A stretch of DNA of 64,000 nt from Nicotiana tabacum (GCF_000715075.1 NC_134095.1:60818419-60882418); one strand, 5' to 3'; shown: positions 12,183-24,876, counted from the first letter of the stretch. Program-made: numbers and translations. Notes: generated from the letters alone by a model not told the origin.

Positions 12183-12700
12183 CAAAACTCCCTCCTGGTG
12201 GGGATAGGAGTAGCTTCCCAATTGTTAATCTTTGCATTGGGCCCAACAAATTGCACATCCGCCTTGCTAGAACCCTCTCCAGCTTCCAACATGTTCACAT
12301 CGGTGAATACCCTCTCGAACCTTTCCATCAAATCTCCATCCATATCAACCACTGAACTGGGAACTATCGTCACTGGGCGCTTTCTGGTAGCAGGCCTGAC
12401 AAATGATCTGGAAAGACGCGGGACTGGCTTTGGAAGGGCCCATGCTCTCTGTTTCATTTTTCTGGCTCTTCTCGCGTCTGCGACTGTGGGCTTGAACCCC
12501 AGACCATATGTATCCAAGTTTTTAGGAAGAGAAACTGGCTGTACAATACCTTCCAGAGATGCACCCAAACCCTTGCCCAGCACAAAACCATTTTTCAACA
12601 TTTCAACGGCTACCATGACTGATGCAGCAGCTACCCTTGGAGTCGGCACGCACTTCCCTTCAGGAATTTTCTCTACTGATACCGTTCAAAAACCTGATAA
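12183..12700 (-). pseudogene. Ogre protease-RT linker with G-patch-like motif
   Basis: The frame to 12649 reads a segment with LKNGFVLGKGLGASLEG, which fits the glycine pattern of a G-patch, followed by basic residues (RRARKMKQRAW). Such a linker is usual in Ogre/Tat polyproteins between protease and RT and may bind RNA; that role is inference. A frameshift between 12650 and 12703 separates it from the protease. Its last full codon adjoins the intron donor. Confidence 0.75.
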
Positions 12701-12702
12701 AC

Positions 12703-13360
12703 TCATGGCCTCTTGTCGTCTTCAAACTCTATGAACGGAACAATGGTATCACTGGGAACACACAAATTATCTTCGCCATGCATAACAATTTCCTGTCTAT
12801 CCCATTCAAGCTTAACCATTTGATGCAGAGTGGACGGGACCGCTTTGGCAGCATGAATCCAGGGTCGACCTAGCAACAGATTGTAAGAAATAGCCACATC
12901 GAGCACCTGGAATTCCATAGTAAATTCAACTGGCCCTATTGTAAGCTCGAGCACTATGTCCCCAACTAAATCTTTCCCTCCACCATCGAATCCCCGAACG
13001 CAGATACTGTTCTTGTGAATTCTTTTATCATCCATCTTCAACTTGTTCAGAGTGGAAAGAGGGAAAATATTTGCACTGGAACCATTGTTAACCAGTACCC
13101 AAGTAACCGCGGAATCTTCACATTTCACAGTCAGATAGAGGGCTCTGTTGTGCTCAGTACCCTCCACGGGCAATTCATCATCAGAAAAAGTGACTCTGTT
13201 TACCTCAAATATCTTGTTAGCTATCTTTTCCAAGTGGTTTACTGAGATTTTGTCAGGAACATGGGCTTCGTTCAAGATCTTCATCAAAGCCCGACGGTGC
13301 TCGTCCGAATGGATCAATAATGACAATAGCGAGATCTGAGCCGGTGTCTTCCTTAACTGC
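12703..13360 (-). pseudogene. pro: Ogre aspartic protease
   Basis: This is the retropepsin domain of the polyprotein. It shows the flap/active-site region VLVNNGSSANIFP and the C-terminal YNLLLGRPWIH motif (ILGRxW type). The active-site triad should read D-[ST/N]-G; here the Asp codon is Asn (AAC at 13087-13089, one G-to-A change), so the enzyme is dead. A frameshift near 13360 parts it from gag; the two are one ORF in intact relatives. The 13326 start given by an ORF caller is not a true start. Confidence 0.9.
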
Positions 13361-15780
13361 TCAAAAATGTATGGAGGAGTCCTGCACTTTCATCTTTCTC
13401 AGAAATTCTTCTGCTTCTTCCTCGGTCACAGCTTTCTTCACCAACACTGGGTTATCCTTTGAGGTCTTAGCTTTTCTCAACTCTTCGGGGGCAAAGCATC
13501 TCCCCGATTGAGTCAAACCATGGGTCTCACACACTTCTTCTTTAACATATTTCCCCTTGTAAGTCACTGTCACTCGTTCATAATTCCATGGGACTGCCTT
13601 GTTGTTGACTATGGGTAATTGAGTTACCGATTTGATAATGACAGGATCTGTGCGGGCGCCCTTCACAATTACCACAGGCTTGTTCGTCACTCCTGGCACA
13701 ACCACTTTTGCTCTTTCATGTTTTCCTGGCACGCCACTTGAGGACCCTTTTTTGACCTTCACAGATGGTTCATTATTTGCCCCATTCAACTTGATCACAG
13801 ACTTCTCACTTGTTGACTTTTCAAACAGCTTGGCTTCACTAGCCCGAATCATCATGACGGTTTGCGAAGGCTTCTTAGGCTCCCCTCCCTTATGCACAAT
13901 CTCAATCATATTTGTCTCGTGATGGACCGGCAACGGGTTCTGGTTGATGTTGGGTGCCTTCAGGGCTTGGACCTCAATGCGATTAGTATCAATGAGCTCT
14001 TGAATAGCTGTTTTCAATTTCCAGCATTTCTCTGTGTCATGACCCGGGGTCCCTGAACAATACTCACAACTCACCGAGCGGTCAAGATTTCTGGGAGGGG
14101 GATTTGGCAGTTTAGCCTCGATCGGATTCAACATACCCAATTGTCTCAATCTGTGGAATAGGCTAGTATATGATTCTCCCAAAGGAGTGAAAGTCTTCTT
14201 TTTCTGCAACCTCTCATTCGTAAAGGCTTGATTGGGCCGAAAACCTGTTCTAGGGGGATTTCTGTAGGCTTTTAGGGGTGGATAGGTATTTTGGGGAGCT
14301 AGGTATGGATTTTGTGGAGCTGGTGCACGCCATTGTGCATGAGCAGGGGGTTGGGTATAGGTTTGTGCATGATGGACGGAAAAAGGGGGATCGGGCGGTG
14401 GGTAGTAGTGTTGTGGTGGGCTATATGGAATGTGGGGGTAAGTTTGATGATAGGGTCGAGGCTGGTTGTAGTAATGTGAAGGTCCTTTGGACTCGACCCA
14501 AGCTCCCGACTTGATTGTCGCAACATCCTCTTTTTTCTTCTTCCCGAGTACACCTCCAGCACCATTTTGAATGGCCTGGGTGGTCGCTTTGATTGTTGAA
14601 TAACTCATGATCTTATTGGACTTGAGTCCTTCCTCAACCATGCCTCCCATTTTTACAACCTCATTAAAGGACTTACCCACTACTGACACCAAGTGACCAA
14701 AATAAGTGGGTTCCAAAGCCTACAAGAAATAATCAACCATCTCACTTTCTTTCATCGGAGGGTCAACCCTCGCTGCTTGTTCCCTCCAAAGGAATCCATA
14801 TTCTCTGAAACTCTCACCGGGCTTTTTCTTAATCTTTGTTAATGACAGACGGTCTGGGATAATTTCAAGATTATACTAAAAATGACAGGCGAAGGCTTGG
14901 GCCAAATCGTCCCATGTGTACCACCTGCTGTGATCTTGTCTGGTATACCATTCTAATGCCGATCCACTCAAACTTTGGCTGAAATATGCCATCAGCAATT
15001 CATCTCTTCCGCCTGCTCCTCTCATCTTGCTACAAAATCCTCTTAAGTGTGCTACTGGGTCACCATGCCCGTCATACATATCAAACTTGGGCATTTTGAA
15101 CCCTGCTGGTAACTGAACATCTGGGAACAGACATAAATCTTTATAGGCCACACTTATTTGACCTCCCAACCCTCTCATATCTCTGAACGATTATTCTAAG
15201 CTTTTGATCTTTCTGATCATCTCTTCATGCTCGGGATTTTTGGGTGGCTTCTCAGTCTCTGTCGGGAGATCAAGATGAGGGGTGTAAGAACATGGTTCCG
15301 TGATTTTGAAGGTGGGTTCAGGGGGATAATACTGGTTGTCGTGAGTCTGGAATAGAGGTTCACTGGAAGATCAGTGTAATGCAGTAGGTAGAGGTGCCAC
15401 AAAAACAGGAGTGATTAGTGGATGAGGGTATGGGACTTGCTTGGGTAGTGGAGCTTGAGAATTATGGGAAGTGGTGCCATACCATTGTTGGTTGGTAGAG
15501 GGGAAAGGCTGGAGATGAGTTCACAGTGGGAGGCTCCTAAGGTTGGGCCGATGGTGGGATATAAGCAGGGTTGGCAGGATAAACCGGTGGTGGATGCCCC
15601 TTTGCCCAGGCTTGGTACATTTCAGCCATCTACTGCTTTAACTGATACATCTCTTCCTTCATTGCATTAACATCCAGTTCTTCCACCTCTTTTGACGGGT
15701 CAACAATGCTCGTTTCCGGTTCTTGGTTGGCTATAATCAGCCTGTCTTTTGATCGGGTGTTGTATGAGTGAGTTGCCAGA
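13361..15780 (-). pseudogene. gag: Ogre gag (capsid/nucleocapsid)
   Basis: One frame from about 15780 to 13361. From N to C: a segment reading YNTRSKDRL and EMYQLKQ, a Pro/Tyr-rich stretch (15600-15250), the retrotransposon gag domain (FDMYDGHGDP, AYFSQSLSGSALEWY, W.LAQAF; about 15090-14880), a second proline-rich region (14520-14240), and one zinc-knuckle-like motif CEYCSGTPGHDTEKC (about 14070-14020). Four in-frame stops (near 15620, at about 15195, 14876 and 14717) all sit where C-to-T changes of Gln codons are the simplest cause. The proline-rich stretch suggests flexibility, but its role is unknown. Confidence 0.88.
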
Positions 15781-16488
15781 ATGCCAATCAACTAACCACC
15801 TGCCTGGACTCAATACATCAACAACAACCTTGTTAGCGATTAGGATTTAAACAGATTGGCAACCACATTTTGGGGAATGAATGCACCTAAGCAGTTAACC
15901 GTTTCTATTATGCATTTGATCGGCTGCTTGCGTCATCCCGACTTTTTCTTTTGCAACTTCCTTCTCTTTCTTCTCTTTTTCCATTCTGGCCTTTGCTTTT
16001 CTTTGTTTTAATCCTCTCATTTCCCTTTTGTTCTGCCATTGCTTCTTTCTCTTATTTTCTTTCTTTTCTTTTTCTTCTCTTTTTTTTCTCTTGTGTTTTC
16101 CTCTTCCTTTTTTTTCCTTCTTCTTTTTTTCTCTTTTGGTTATGGTCGAATCCTATGGATATTGCCTACGTATCATGACCCCTCATGAATCATACCAAGC
16201 GTAGTTCTGTGCGATAAGTACGAAAGTAAATAATAAAATATTTTTTGGGATTTTCAATTTCATAAAAGCAAACGCTTTGATTACAAAGACTCAACACTAA
16301 CAGACTCCAAGAGAAACTAACAGACACTGATGAAAAGATGAAATACAGACTCAAAAAACAAATATCATACTCCGACAGAAGAAAATGCAGACTCGACAAC
16401 AAATGACAGACTTCAGCAGAAAGAAAATACAGACTCAATACAACTGGCAGACTCCAACAAAAAAGGAAATACAGACTCAAATGAAAAA
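15781..16488 (-). other. Ogre spacer between ORF1 and gag
   Basis: About 700 bases without a family ORF. The plus strand shows a pyrimidine tract (about 15940-16140), one two-stem motif copy (16164-16207), and an irregular CAGACTC repeat at about 16280-16480. The ORF at 15951-16178 is low complexity. Confidence 0.7.
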
Positions 16489-18550
16489 TCATGAATACAT
16501 CAATGCTAATGGTGTTCGTAGGACATCATTCGGTCTCGCCGCGGGCCTATATGCAAGATCCCTTTGAAGTCGGTACAAGTCACTCATTATCTGCTTAACG
16601 AATGTCATCTTTGCCGCGAAGAAGGTGGTGCGAGTCATATCCTCATAGACTTGCCACTTCATAACGATGAAATCGGCAATGTTTCTAATTCTCTCTCTTA
16701 TGACACCTTTTTCTTGTAGAAATCGCCCGATCTGTTGGGCCCTGGCTTCCAAAGTTTGCTCGGCCACATGATTTTGCTCCTGAAATTGTTGCAAATCTAT
16801 TTCTAATTGTGCCAATGATGTATAGAAATGTTCTCTTTCAACTTTGAAGTCTTTCGCCTGTTTGATCATTTTGTTTTCCGTGGCGATGACCCTTTTCTTT
16901 AATCCCGCGACCTCATCGTCATACTTTTCTTTCAACTGCTTAACCAGGCGCGCTCGTTCATCCGCATTTTTAGCCAACTATTTTCGAGCCTTGGCTTGTT
17001 CACTTTCTGCTTTATTCAAATCAAAACTATAGTCACTCACTTTCTGCCTCAAGTTAGCTATGAGTTTCTCATCTTTGGCACTTCAGGCTGAGTTTTCTGC
17101 CGTTGTTTTCATTTTCTGAATCTGGGCTCGAAGAGCCTCATTTTCTATGGCTAGCTTTTTCTTTTCTCCTTCGTCTGCCGCGGCTTGCAAGCTATTTTCA
17201 AACTGAAGGACCCTGACTTGTTTTTCCAATTTGCTTATGGTAGCCCTGTACTCGTTTTCTTTGGTCAACTAGTCTCATTGCACTTATGCTCTGTCGGTGA
17301 ACTGTTGGACATGGGGTCTCTTTGCGGGCCTTTTGGGCTCATGTTGAACTCGGGATCTTTTACCATACCAAGCAGTATAACTAGGCTCTACCTCGCCTCT
17401 GGATAGATCTCGTACTTGAGTATTAGGTCCTAAGAATCTGCACTGATGCCAAATCCGATGCACTCTTTCTTCTGGGAAGGCAGTTTTTGGCTCTAACTCA
17501 ATGGCCTACCGACTCAAATCTTCATCGTATGGGATGGTCTGGTATCGGCCTAACTGACGTAGGACTCTGTGCGGAGCATAAGGCTGAATACTCCGAAGAT
17601 CCATCAACAACAAAAAAACATGCCTCAGCCGACATATAGATTACTTCACTGATCGAGAGCCACCCGATCGGCCATTCGATCTTGTCTGCAGTTAGAGATC
17701 TCAAATAAGCATGCCATGCATCTGTACCATCCGAGAAATCATAACCCTCTACCCGCTTTTCATGTTTTTCGATGCATTCAAGGCCAGTCATACCACAATT
17801 CAAGTATCCAGGACGGTGGCAAAGGTGTTCTTCCATCCATAGTTGTAACAGCATATTGCACCCTTCAAAGAACTTCCCTCCTTCTCGATAATGGGTCAGT
17901 GCTCGGTAAATTTCCGCCAAGATCAGCGGCAGTATAGTCCCATTTGCCTTTTTCATCATAAAGTCGATTATCCCTACAAGTGCGAACTCTATGTTCCTGT
18001 CTTTTCTAGGGCAAACCAAAATACCCAGGAACGCCGCTATGAAAGCTAATCCTCTCCGAGCTTCCCACTTTTCTTGGTTTCCCGCGTGAGTAAGACTGGT
18101 ATCTGGCATTTCAAAGCCACGGGGATTCCCATAATGTCGATATAGAAAGTAGATGGTACAAAATCCTTTGGCCAAATTTCTGTCTCGGATGTCACGACTG
18201 ATGCTTAACAAGTCCAAATATTTATGAGGGGTTACTGTTCTCGGTGCCACCGGGTATTGACTTCTAAGATTCCCTTAGAAACCAGCATAGCCTGCTATCT
18301 CTTACAGTGTAGGAGTTAACTCGAAATCAGCAAAGTGAAATACATTATGCGTTGGATCCCAGAATGGTATCAAGGCCTCAATCACGTCTTTTCTTGGCTT
18401 AACCTTCAAGAGCCCGATAAGACCACCCAATGCTTTTGTCACAGCCTTTCTGCTATCTTCCCCCAAATCATGCCACCACATATGTAGCTCCAAAGGGATC
18501 TCTTCACAGACTGAGAAAGGTTCATTTTGAATTGTGCTCATCCTACACAT
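16489..18550 (-). pseudogene. Ogre ORF1: extra ORF before gag, with a coiled-coil C-terminus
   Basis: About 680 codons, broken by stops near 18302, 18270, 17510, 17280-17270, 17080 and 16980 and by a frameshift near 17520. The N-terminal part begins at MSTIQNEPFS (ATG near 18538), runs through WWHDLGEDSRK and IPFWDPTHNVF, and continues to PHKYLDLLS and WEARRGLAFIAAFLG. It resembles the plant domain annotated on Ogre ORF1 proteins (I believe DUF7745-like; not checked). After 17270 the sequence is a Lys/Glu/Gln-rich heptad region (ISKLEKQVRVLQ, DEVAGLKKRVIATENK) that should form a long coiled coil. The function is unknown. Being upstream of gag with its own start, it may be a separate translation unit. 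Confidence 0.8.
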
Positions 18551-19705
18551 TTATTAAGGTGATTTTAATTAAAAGGAAACTATGACTCGTTTTGACTCAA
18601 TAAAAGTGACCATCTTTTTTTCCAAAATTTTCACACAAATATTCGGCCTTGCCAATATGGCCTTTCAGCACTTCAAAAACGAAGATTTTAAGGTTGTGTC
18701 GGCTAACCAGCCAAAACCTTTAAAAGTGGTTGTTCTTGCAAAAACAGCCTTCCGGCGCCCTTTTAGGGACATTTGGCTATTTCTGATAAGAATGGCATCA
18801 CCCTAATTATTTTTAAAAAGTAAAATTTTTGTTCTTTTGTGTTATTTTTTGCAAAAAAGAAGTTGGACCCGATGGGGGTTGCCTACATATCTCACACCCT
18901 GTGAGAATCAAACTGGCGTAGTTCGGGAAAAAATTTTAAGAAAATAAACCCAACTTCTTTTTATTTTCCCAAAAACACAAAGATATTTTTTCTATTTTTC
19001 TTTAAAATCCACAAAATTCCCCTCTTTTTTCAAAATTTTGGCAGAGTTTCAGTATACTTTAGAGACATTGGTTTTCACCGCAGGTAATTACCTCACACTG
19101 CTATTTTCTTTTCCAAATTCTCTCCCTTTTATTCAAAAGCCGGTCAGCATGCAAATCCGAAGCAAATAAATGCACAAGTAGCAAGTAAGATGCATCAGGA
19201 TGGTCTTTTTATTTCGGGTGCACCTGTCCTAGACAGACCCAACCCCTGTGTTGAGTCTCCAAAGTCAAAATTCACATGATGCAAACAAACGTTCCTACTA
19301 GGGATCCGGCATGAGGTATTGTTATACTAGGTTTAAAAACCTGGGTTTATTTGTTCTAGACTTGGCTTACCCGAGTGGACAACTCGAGCCGAGGGAGGGC
19401 AGCATACCGAAAATACAGAAGCTTCACCGGCTTTGCAACTTGTCCGAACCTCGTTCTAAATTTGGAATATGAATCCAAGAGAAAAGAAGTCACACGAAGT
19501 GCACACTTCTTAATGATTTAGAAGACTCAGAGAGAAGAGGGATTTCGCAACAGTTTATATACAGTCCATGGAATATCAAAAAAAAACAATCAATTAGCAC
19601 ATTAGGCCCAAATCATGTAACAAAATTAACTAATGGATAAAGCCACCTATAACAATTATTCTAAGCTCGAATTCTTAAACCCTGAACCAGAGATTCTGGG
19701 TTCGG
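18551..19705 (-). other. Ogre leader between PBS and ORF1
   Basis: About 1.15 kb without an ORF, AT-rich, with one two-stem motif copy at 18881-18924. The LTR-proximal end (19440-19705) is a typical untranslated leader. Confidence 0.7.
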
Positions 19706-19723
19706 TCCCCAGCAGAGTCGCCA
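19706..19723 (-). other. Ogre primer-binding site (tRNA-Arg type)
   Basis: On the minus strand TGGCGACTCTGCTGGGGA lies five bases inside the 5' LTR. This sequence is the usual PBS of Ogre elements, complementary to a tRNA-Arg 3' end. Confidence 0.8.
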
Positions 19724-19728
19724 GAGCT

Positions 19729-22700
19729 GTCACACCTCCTTTTTACATATACCCCCCGAAGAGGTGTATATAAGGGAGTTTTTTCCAATTTAAGTGACAA
19801 TCGAAACGGGATTATTTTATTAAAAATTCATAGTCGCCACTTGGGATAATTTATGGTGTCCCAAGTCACCGGATTAGAATCCCGAATCGAGGAAAAGATT
19901 GACTCTGATTTACAGTCCGCGAACACAGAAATCCGGGTAAGGAATTTTGTTAACCTGGGAGAAGGTGTTAGGCATTCCCGAGTTCCGTGGTTCTAGCACG
20001 GTCACTCAACTGTTATTTTTGACTCAACTATTTGATTTTAAAAACACTTTTAGACCTATGTGCATTTAAGCTTTAAACCGCTTTTAATTGTTTTAAGGAA
20101 GATTTCAACGTCATCTAAAACACGTCCTTGGACCACGCCACATGAAATGCACCCGCAGTCCGAGACACATTTTATTTAACGTTGCTAAGATTTGGATTTG
20201 GGTCACATGAAATGCACACCCGAGTTTAAGGAAGTTAATTATTAAAATAACGTACCTAAAGTGACTACGTGTTTGCAACTTCGCGAGGGCCATGGAATTT
20301 CAACTAAACGGCATGCCTCGAATCCTAAAGATCAATACAAGATTAACTAAATGAGGGTCATGCAATTGTCATTTTTGTTTGGCATGGAGCACCTCAATTC
20401 TAATTTAAAAGGGTATTCAAATTATATTTGGAGGGCCATGGACTATTTATATTTAAAATGGCATACCTCCAGTCTGCTTAAAAAAAGAGTTAATTAAATA
20501 ACTAAGGAAAAAGAACTTAATGAGATTATAATTACTTTGATCTAAAGTTTAAACTTAAACCACTTAATCAACAAGAAACGAACATGCGAAATTTGCACCA
20601 TTTTGTCCCAAAGCTTGGCTGGTCCTGATGTCCCATTTGTCAATAGCCCAAAGCTTAGCCCACATGAGTAATATTGGGCTCATAATGTTGCCCATATCAT
20701 GAATTAAGAGTGCAGGAGAGGGGATAGGGAATTTGGGCACAATTAGGCCAACGCTAGAGGCCCAGACCTAACGTTTCTTCATTAGTTTTACCAATTTTGG
20801 CTCAAATACTGGCAGTCATAAGCGGATTCAGAATAATCTGATGGTCAAGAGCAAATCGTAGGCAACTTATTTGTCATTCAATCCCCAAATTTAAAGCCAT
20901 GCAGATCACAAGCAATCATTTCAAGCTTATGCCTAACAAGAAACTGCTTTTGAAATGGAAACATAAGAACATGTTTCCCCTTTAAATCCCAGACTAGGAG
21001 TTTTAGCATAAAATGAAATGCAAAATATAACAATATGGAGAATCAGAATTATATTCAACCATGGCTAAAACTAAACACCTAATGAATATGCTTCAGGATA
21101 CTCTAATCTATCATCCCCTTTTGATTACTAAGTTCCACAAGGGAATTTCCAAGCAAGCAACAAAAATAAAATTCTTGAGGCTCACATCAGCCTCTTCAAT
21201 ACCCATAGATACAGCAAACAGAATGTCATATGTCCAAACAGTTTTCATGTCCTTTTAATACATATCATCTAAACCAAAATGCTACTCGGAAATTTTAGGA
21301 ACTCGAAGGGAATTGAACAACGAGAAAAAGAAAATTAAATGTCTACCCATAATGGAAACTAAGCTAAATACACAAATTAACTAATTTCGAATGTGCAGAA
21401 ACATCATTTAACCAACTACTCAATTACAAACCTCGGCTTGACTAAGCCAACTTCATGTTCATCCATTCTCATACATTAAAAGGTGAGGTGAATACCTGGA
21501 AGGTGAAATGAAAGAAAACAAAAGGGAGTCAGTAGCCAAGCAGCAAAGCAACAGAACCCAGCAACCAGGACTCCAACAAAACCAAACTCAAAACCAAGAA
21601 TGAAGTGCAGCAGTCCAGAAAAACAGTTTCAATCGAGTGGTAACTCAGTAGAATTCAAACCAAGATTAAAACCAAATTCAATCCATCTCAAACACTCAAT
21701 GAATCAAAGATTGATTTAGCAGGTTGGAAATTTTAAAAAAAAACAGAGAAGGAAATCAATGAAACAGTAAAGTTCAGCCGTTTGGTATTTTCCTGGATTG
21801 TTTTTTCTCTTTTTTCTTCTTGAATGCCAAGTTAGAGAACCTTTATAGGCAAGGCATTTAGGGCAGCTTCCAAGTATCAGTTTTGCAATTAGGACCGTTT
21901 GAAATTTTCATTATAGCTTAGATACCCTTAGTTTAAAATCAAAATTCAAAACAGCCCACTTCCCTAGCTTCCTAGAATCTTCCTGTTCTATTACAAAAAT
22001 ATCCCCTATGTTGATTACCCATACTATCCCCCTCACCCCTAAAATTTACTTTTTCAGCCTAAAAACCAACTATGGGACAATTTGAACCAATGGTTCAGAC
22101 CCAAATGGATGGGTCAACCTTGCACCCAAAGCCCAAACCAAAAGGTCATAACCCCAAATGATCAATCCTTGTGAGAAGTAACCACAAAATCCCAAAATAT
22201 GAGCTAACAATTGATTTTCTGTTAAGCTAAACCCTTGACAAGAATTAAACTAAATCAATCAAATTAATAAAATCCAATTCCAACTCATTAACAGAAAACG
22301 CCATAACTTAACATAAAATTAAGAAGATGAAGAACAGCAAGTAGAAGTTTGAAAAAAAAAGAAAAACTGAACAATTGACGAAACATACCCTAAATTGATC
22401 TAAAGGGAAAGACTAGGTTCGAAACTCTTTGATCAATTCTAGACGGAGGATAAGTCACTCAAACAGACGTAGAAGGAAAAAAAGAAGAACGAGAGATGAA
22501 ATGAGCAATAACGGACAGAAAACGAAAGAAGACTCACCAAGTAAAACTCGAAGCCAACACTGGAACCTTCAATTTAACGAAATTGATGCTAACCACTTAT
22601 TCTTTGTCAAGAACAAATAAACAACATCGATTTGCATTGAATCAAATTTCAAAACATGAAAATCGGGAGCGTAGGCTAACGCATGTCGTGGAATTGAGGG

Positions 22701-23620
22701 TAAAGCGATTTGGGGTTTTAGTGTTCATCCCTTCGAATCAAGATTCGACAGAATCTAAGGTGATTCGAAGGAAACAGAATAGAGATTGGGGAAGAGGGGG
22801 TGTGAGGGTTTCAGGGTGTTAGCTTGGACTGGTTTGGTGGTGGCGCCGCCAGGTTTATGATGGTGGAGAATAGGGGCAGCGGGTAGGGTTTTCGAGGGGT
22901 CTCTGAGGTGGGAGTTGAAAGAGGCGAGATGAGGGGGGTAGGGTAGTGTTTGGACATATATATATTAAGACCTCCCCACTTCTGAACCATCAGATCAACT
23001 AACCTCGACGGTCGAGATCAAAGGATAACAAAACGACGTCGTTTCGGATGAAGGGGTGACCGGACCGGGTTAAGATGCGGGTTTGGGCCGGGTTTCGGTA
23101 CTTAACAATTGGGCCTGTGGTTCTTAATTGGATTTGGCCCAACAGATTTTTAAGAACAAATTCCCTTTCTCTTTTCTTTTGTTCTATTATTCCTCTTTTT
23201 TGCTTTTCTATAATTAATTGAAATCCCAAATTAACTCCTAAATTGATCTAATCTTTAAAATTAGGCTAATTATATACTATAATATTTACAAAAAATTAAT
23301 TACTCCTAAATTAAAAGAGGAAATTACTAATTTAAAGCTAAAAGGCTAAAAATGCAAAAGTAAGCCAATATTTGTAATTTTTTCCATTTTTATAAAACAA
23401 CTAATTTGCTAATTAATCCTAAAATATAGAATTAAATCCTAAATGCAAATGCCACATATTTTTGTATTTTTCATTAGTTAAACAAAATTAACATGCACAG
23501 ACAAATGCAACCAATTAACAAAAAATGCCACAAAAATCCACGAAATTGCAAAAACGGAAAAAAATATTTTGTTTTGAATTTGTGGAGTAATTCATATAGG
23601 GCAAAAATCACGTGCTCACA
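19729..23620 (-). repeat. Ogre 5' LTR (right copy on the plus strand)
   Basis: A 3,892-bp repeat of 1582-5466. On the minus strand it begins TGTGAGCACGTG and ends GGTGTGACA. The TATA-like stretch is at about 22960-22975. The copy differs from the 3' LTR by scattered substitutions and short indels, enough to rule out a very recent insertion; the exact divergence needs an alignment. Confidence 0.94.
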
Positions 23621-23625
23621 GTGGG
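23621..23625. repeat. Target-site duplication, right copy (GTGGG)
   Basis: Directly follows the CACA end of the right Ogre LTR and equals 1577-1581. The next base starts a codon of the interrupted Athila gag. Confidence 0.93.
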
Positions 23626-24876
23626 TACTTCACGGGCGCTGCAAATCAAAATGCCTACAAACATCTCAAGGGGTTCGTAGATACATGCTGGGGGAGCAAA
23701 TAGATGAATGTGTCCGAGGATGCGTTGAGATTGAGACTTTTCCCGTTCTCACTTCGGGGAAAGGCATTGGATTGGCTCGAGAGACTCCCCAACCATTCCA
23801 TCACAACTTGGGATGAGTTGGCGGATAAGTTTATTGTCAAATTCTTCTCTCCTAGTCATATGGCGGCACTTTGAGATGAAATATTAACCTTCAAGCAAGA
23901 GCCAACGGAACCTTTGCATGAGATTTGGGAGCGGTATAGAACGATGGTGAAGGAATGCCCAAATAATGATATGACCGAGGCCATGATCCAACAAACCTTC
24001 TACCGGGGCATAAATACTACAAATCAATGCATTGTTAACCAATTGGCCGGGGGCAATTTTATGAAACTTTCTTATGAGGAGGCATGTGATGTACTTGATG
24101 AAATGGCGGACACTTCTTTAGCATGGTAGAGTAGAGCAAATGTTCCTCAAGGTGACCCTACGATTATCTATTTGCACAAAGAATTACATGATCACGGGCA
24201 AGCGATAGCTGAACTTACCACTACGATGAATCAATTGGCTAAGGCACAGTTGCAACAAGTTCAGAATCCTCGCCAAGTGAATGCCATGGAGGGTGTTAGA
24301 ATGCTTTTCAACAAGAGATGGCAAAGGGGGCAACAAAATCAAGGAAATTCTAAGCAATTTGTTGATGAATATGATGGGTGTCAAAATGATGGTTATGATG
24401 ACCAAAGTGAAGAGGTACAATATGTCAACAACTATCAACGCAATAGAGGCAACTCCGCAAACCAACAATGGCGACCCCAAGGAAATTGGGGAAATCAACA
24501 ACAAAGTGGTGGCAATTGGAACAACAACAAAAACAACAATTGGGGTAATTAGAACAACAAACAAGGCAACTGGAATGGAAATAACAACAATTGGGGCAAC
24601 AACAACAATCAAGGCGGGTGGAACAACAATGGAAACCAAGGCAACAGGGGGCAAGGCTTTCAAAGGCCCCCAATGTACCAACAACCGAACAATCCACACC
24701 CTTTCCCTTCTCACGGTCCTAGTTCTTCTGGTAATGATATGGGTAAAATTGAAATGATGTTCGAGCAGATGATGAAGAGGAATGCAGATTCGGATGCACA
24801 GTTAGCTTCTCACAACACCTCTATCCTAAACTTGGAGTTGCAATTAGGACAAATCTCTCAGTCATTGAATACTTGA
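23626..24876 (+). pseudogene. gag: Athila gag, C-terminal part
   Basis: Continues the frame left at 1581. It shows the gag domain (KHLKGFVDTCW, LFPFSLRGKALDWL, WDELADKF, FYRGI) and then, from about 24300 to 24680, an Asn/Gln/Gly/Trp-rich low-complexity tail instead of a zinc knuckle. In-frame stops lie at 23872 (TGA), 24127 (TAG), 24550 (TAG) and 24874 (TGA); all fit C-to-T changes of Arg or Gln codons. The tail may bind RNA, which is inference. Confidence 0.88.

Larger units (their letters stand above)
1582..23620 (-). mobile_element. Ogre-type (Tat clade) Ty3/gypsy element nested in Athila gag
   Basis: This is a 22,039-bp element in the minus orientation. The evidence is two LTRs of about 3.9 kb, identical 5-bp target duplications, a PBS inside the right LTR, a PPT inside the left LTR, and minus-strand ORFs in the order ORF1, gag, protease, RT, RNase H, second RNase H, integrase. 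The very long LTRs, the extra ORF before gag, the intron between protease and RT, and the tandem repeats between integrase and 3' LTR are the known features of Ogre elements. Several stop codons, frameshifts and active-site changes make this copy inactive, although its structure is full length and its proteins could have been supplied in trans. Confidence 0.95.

Noticed and set aside
24184..24714. Long minus-strand ORFs opposite Athila gag (Val/Ile-rich)
   Set aside because: They are antisense shadows of the Asn/Gln-rich gag tail (AAC/CAA codons give GTT/TTG).
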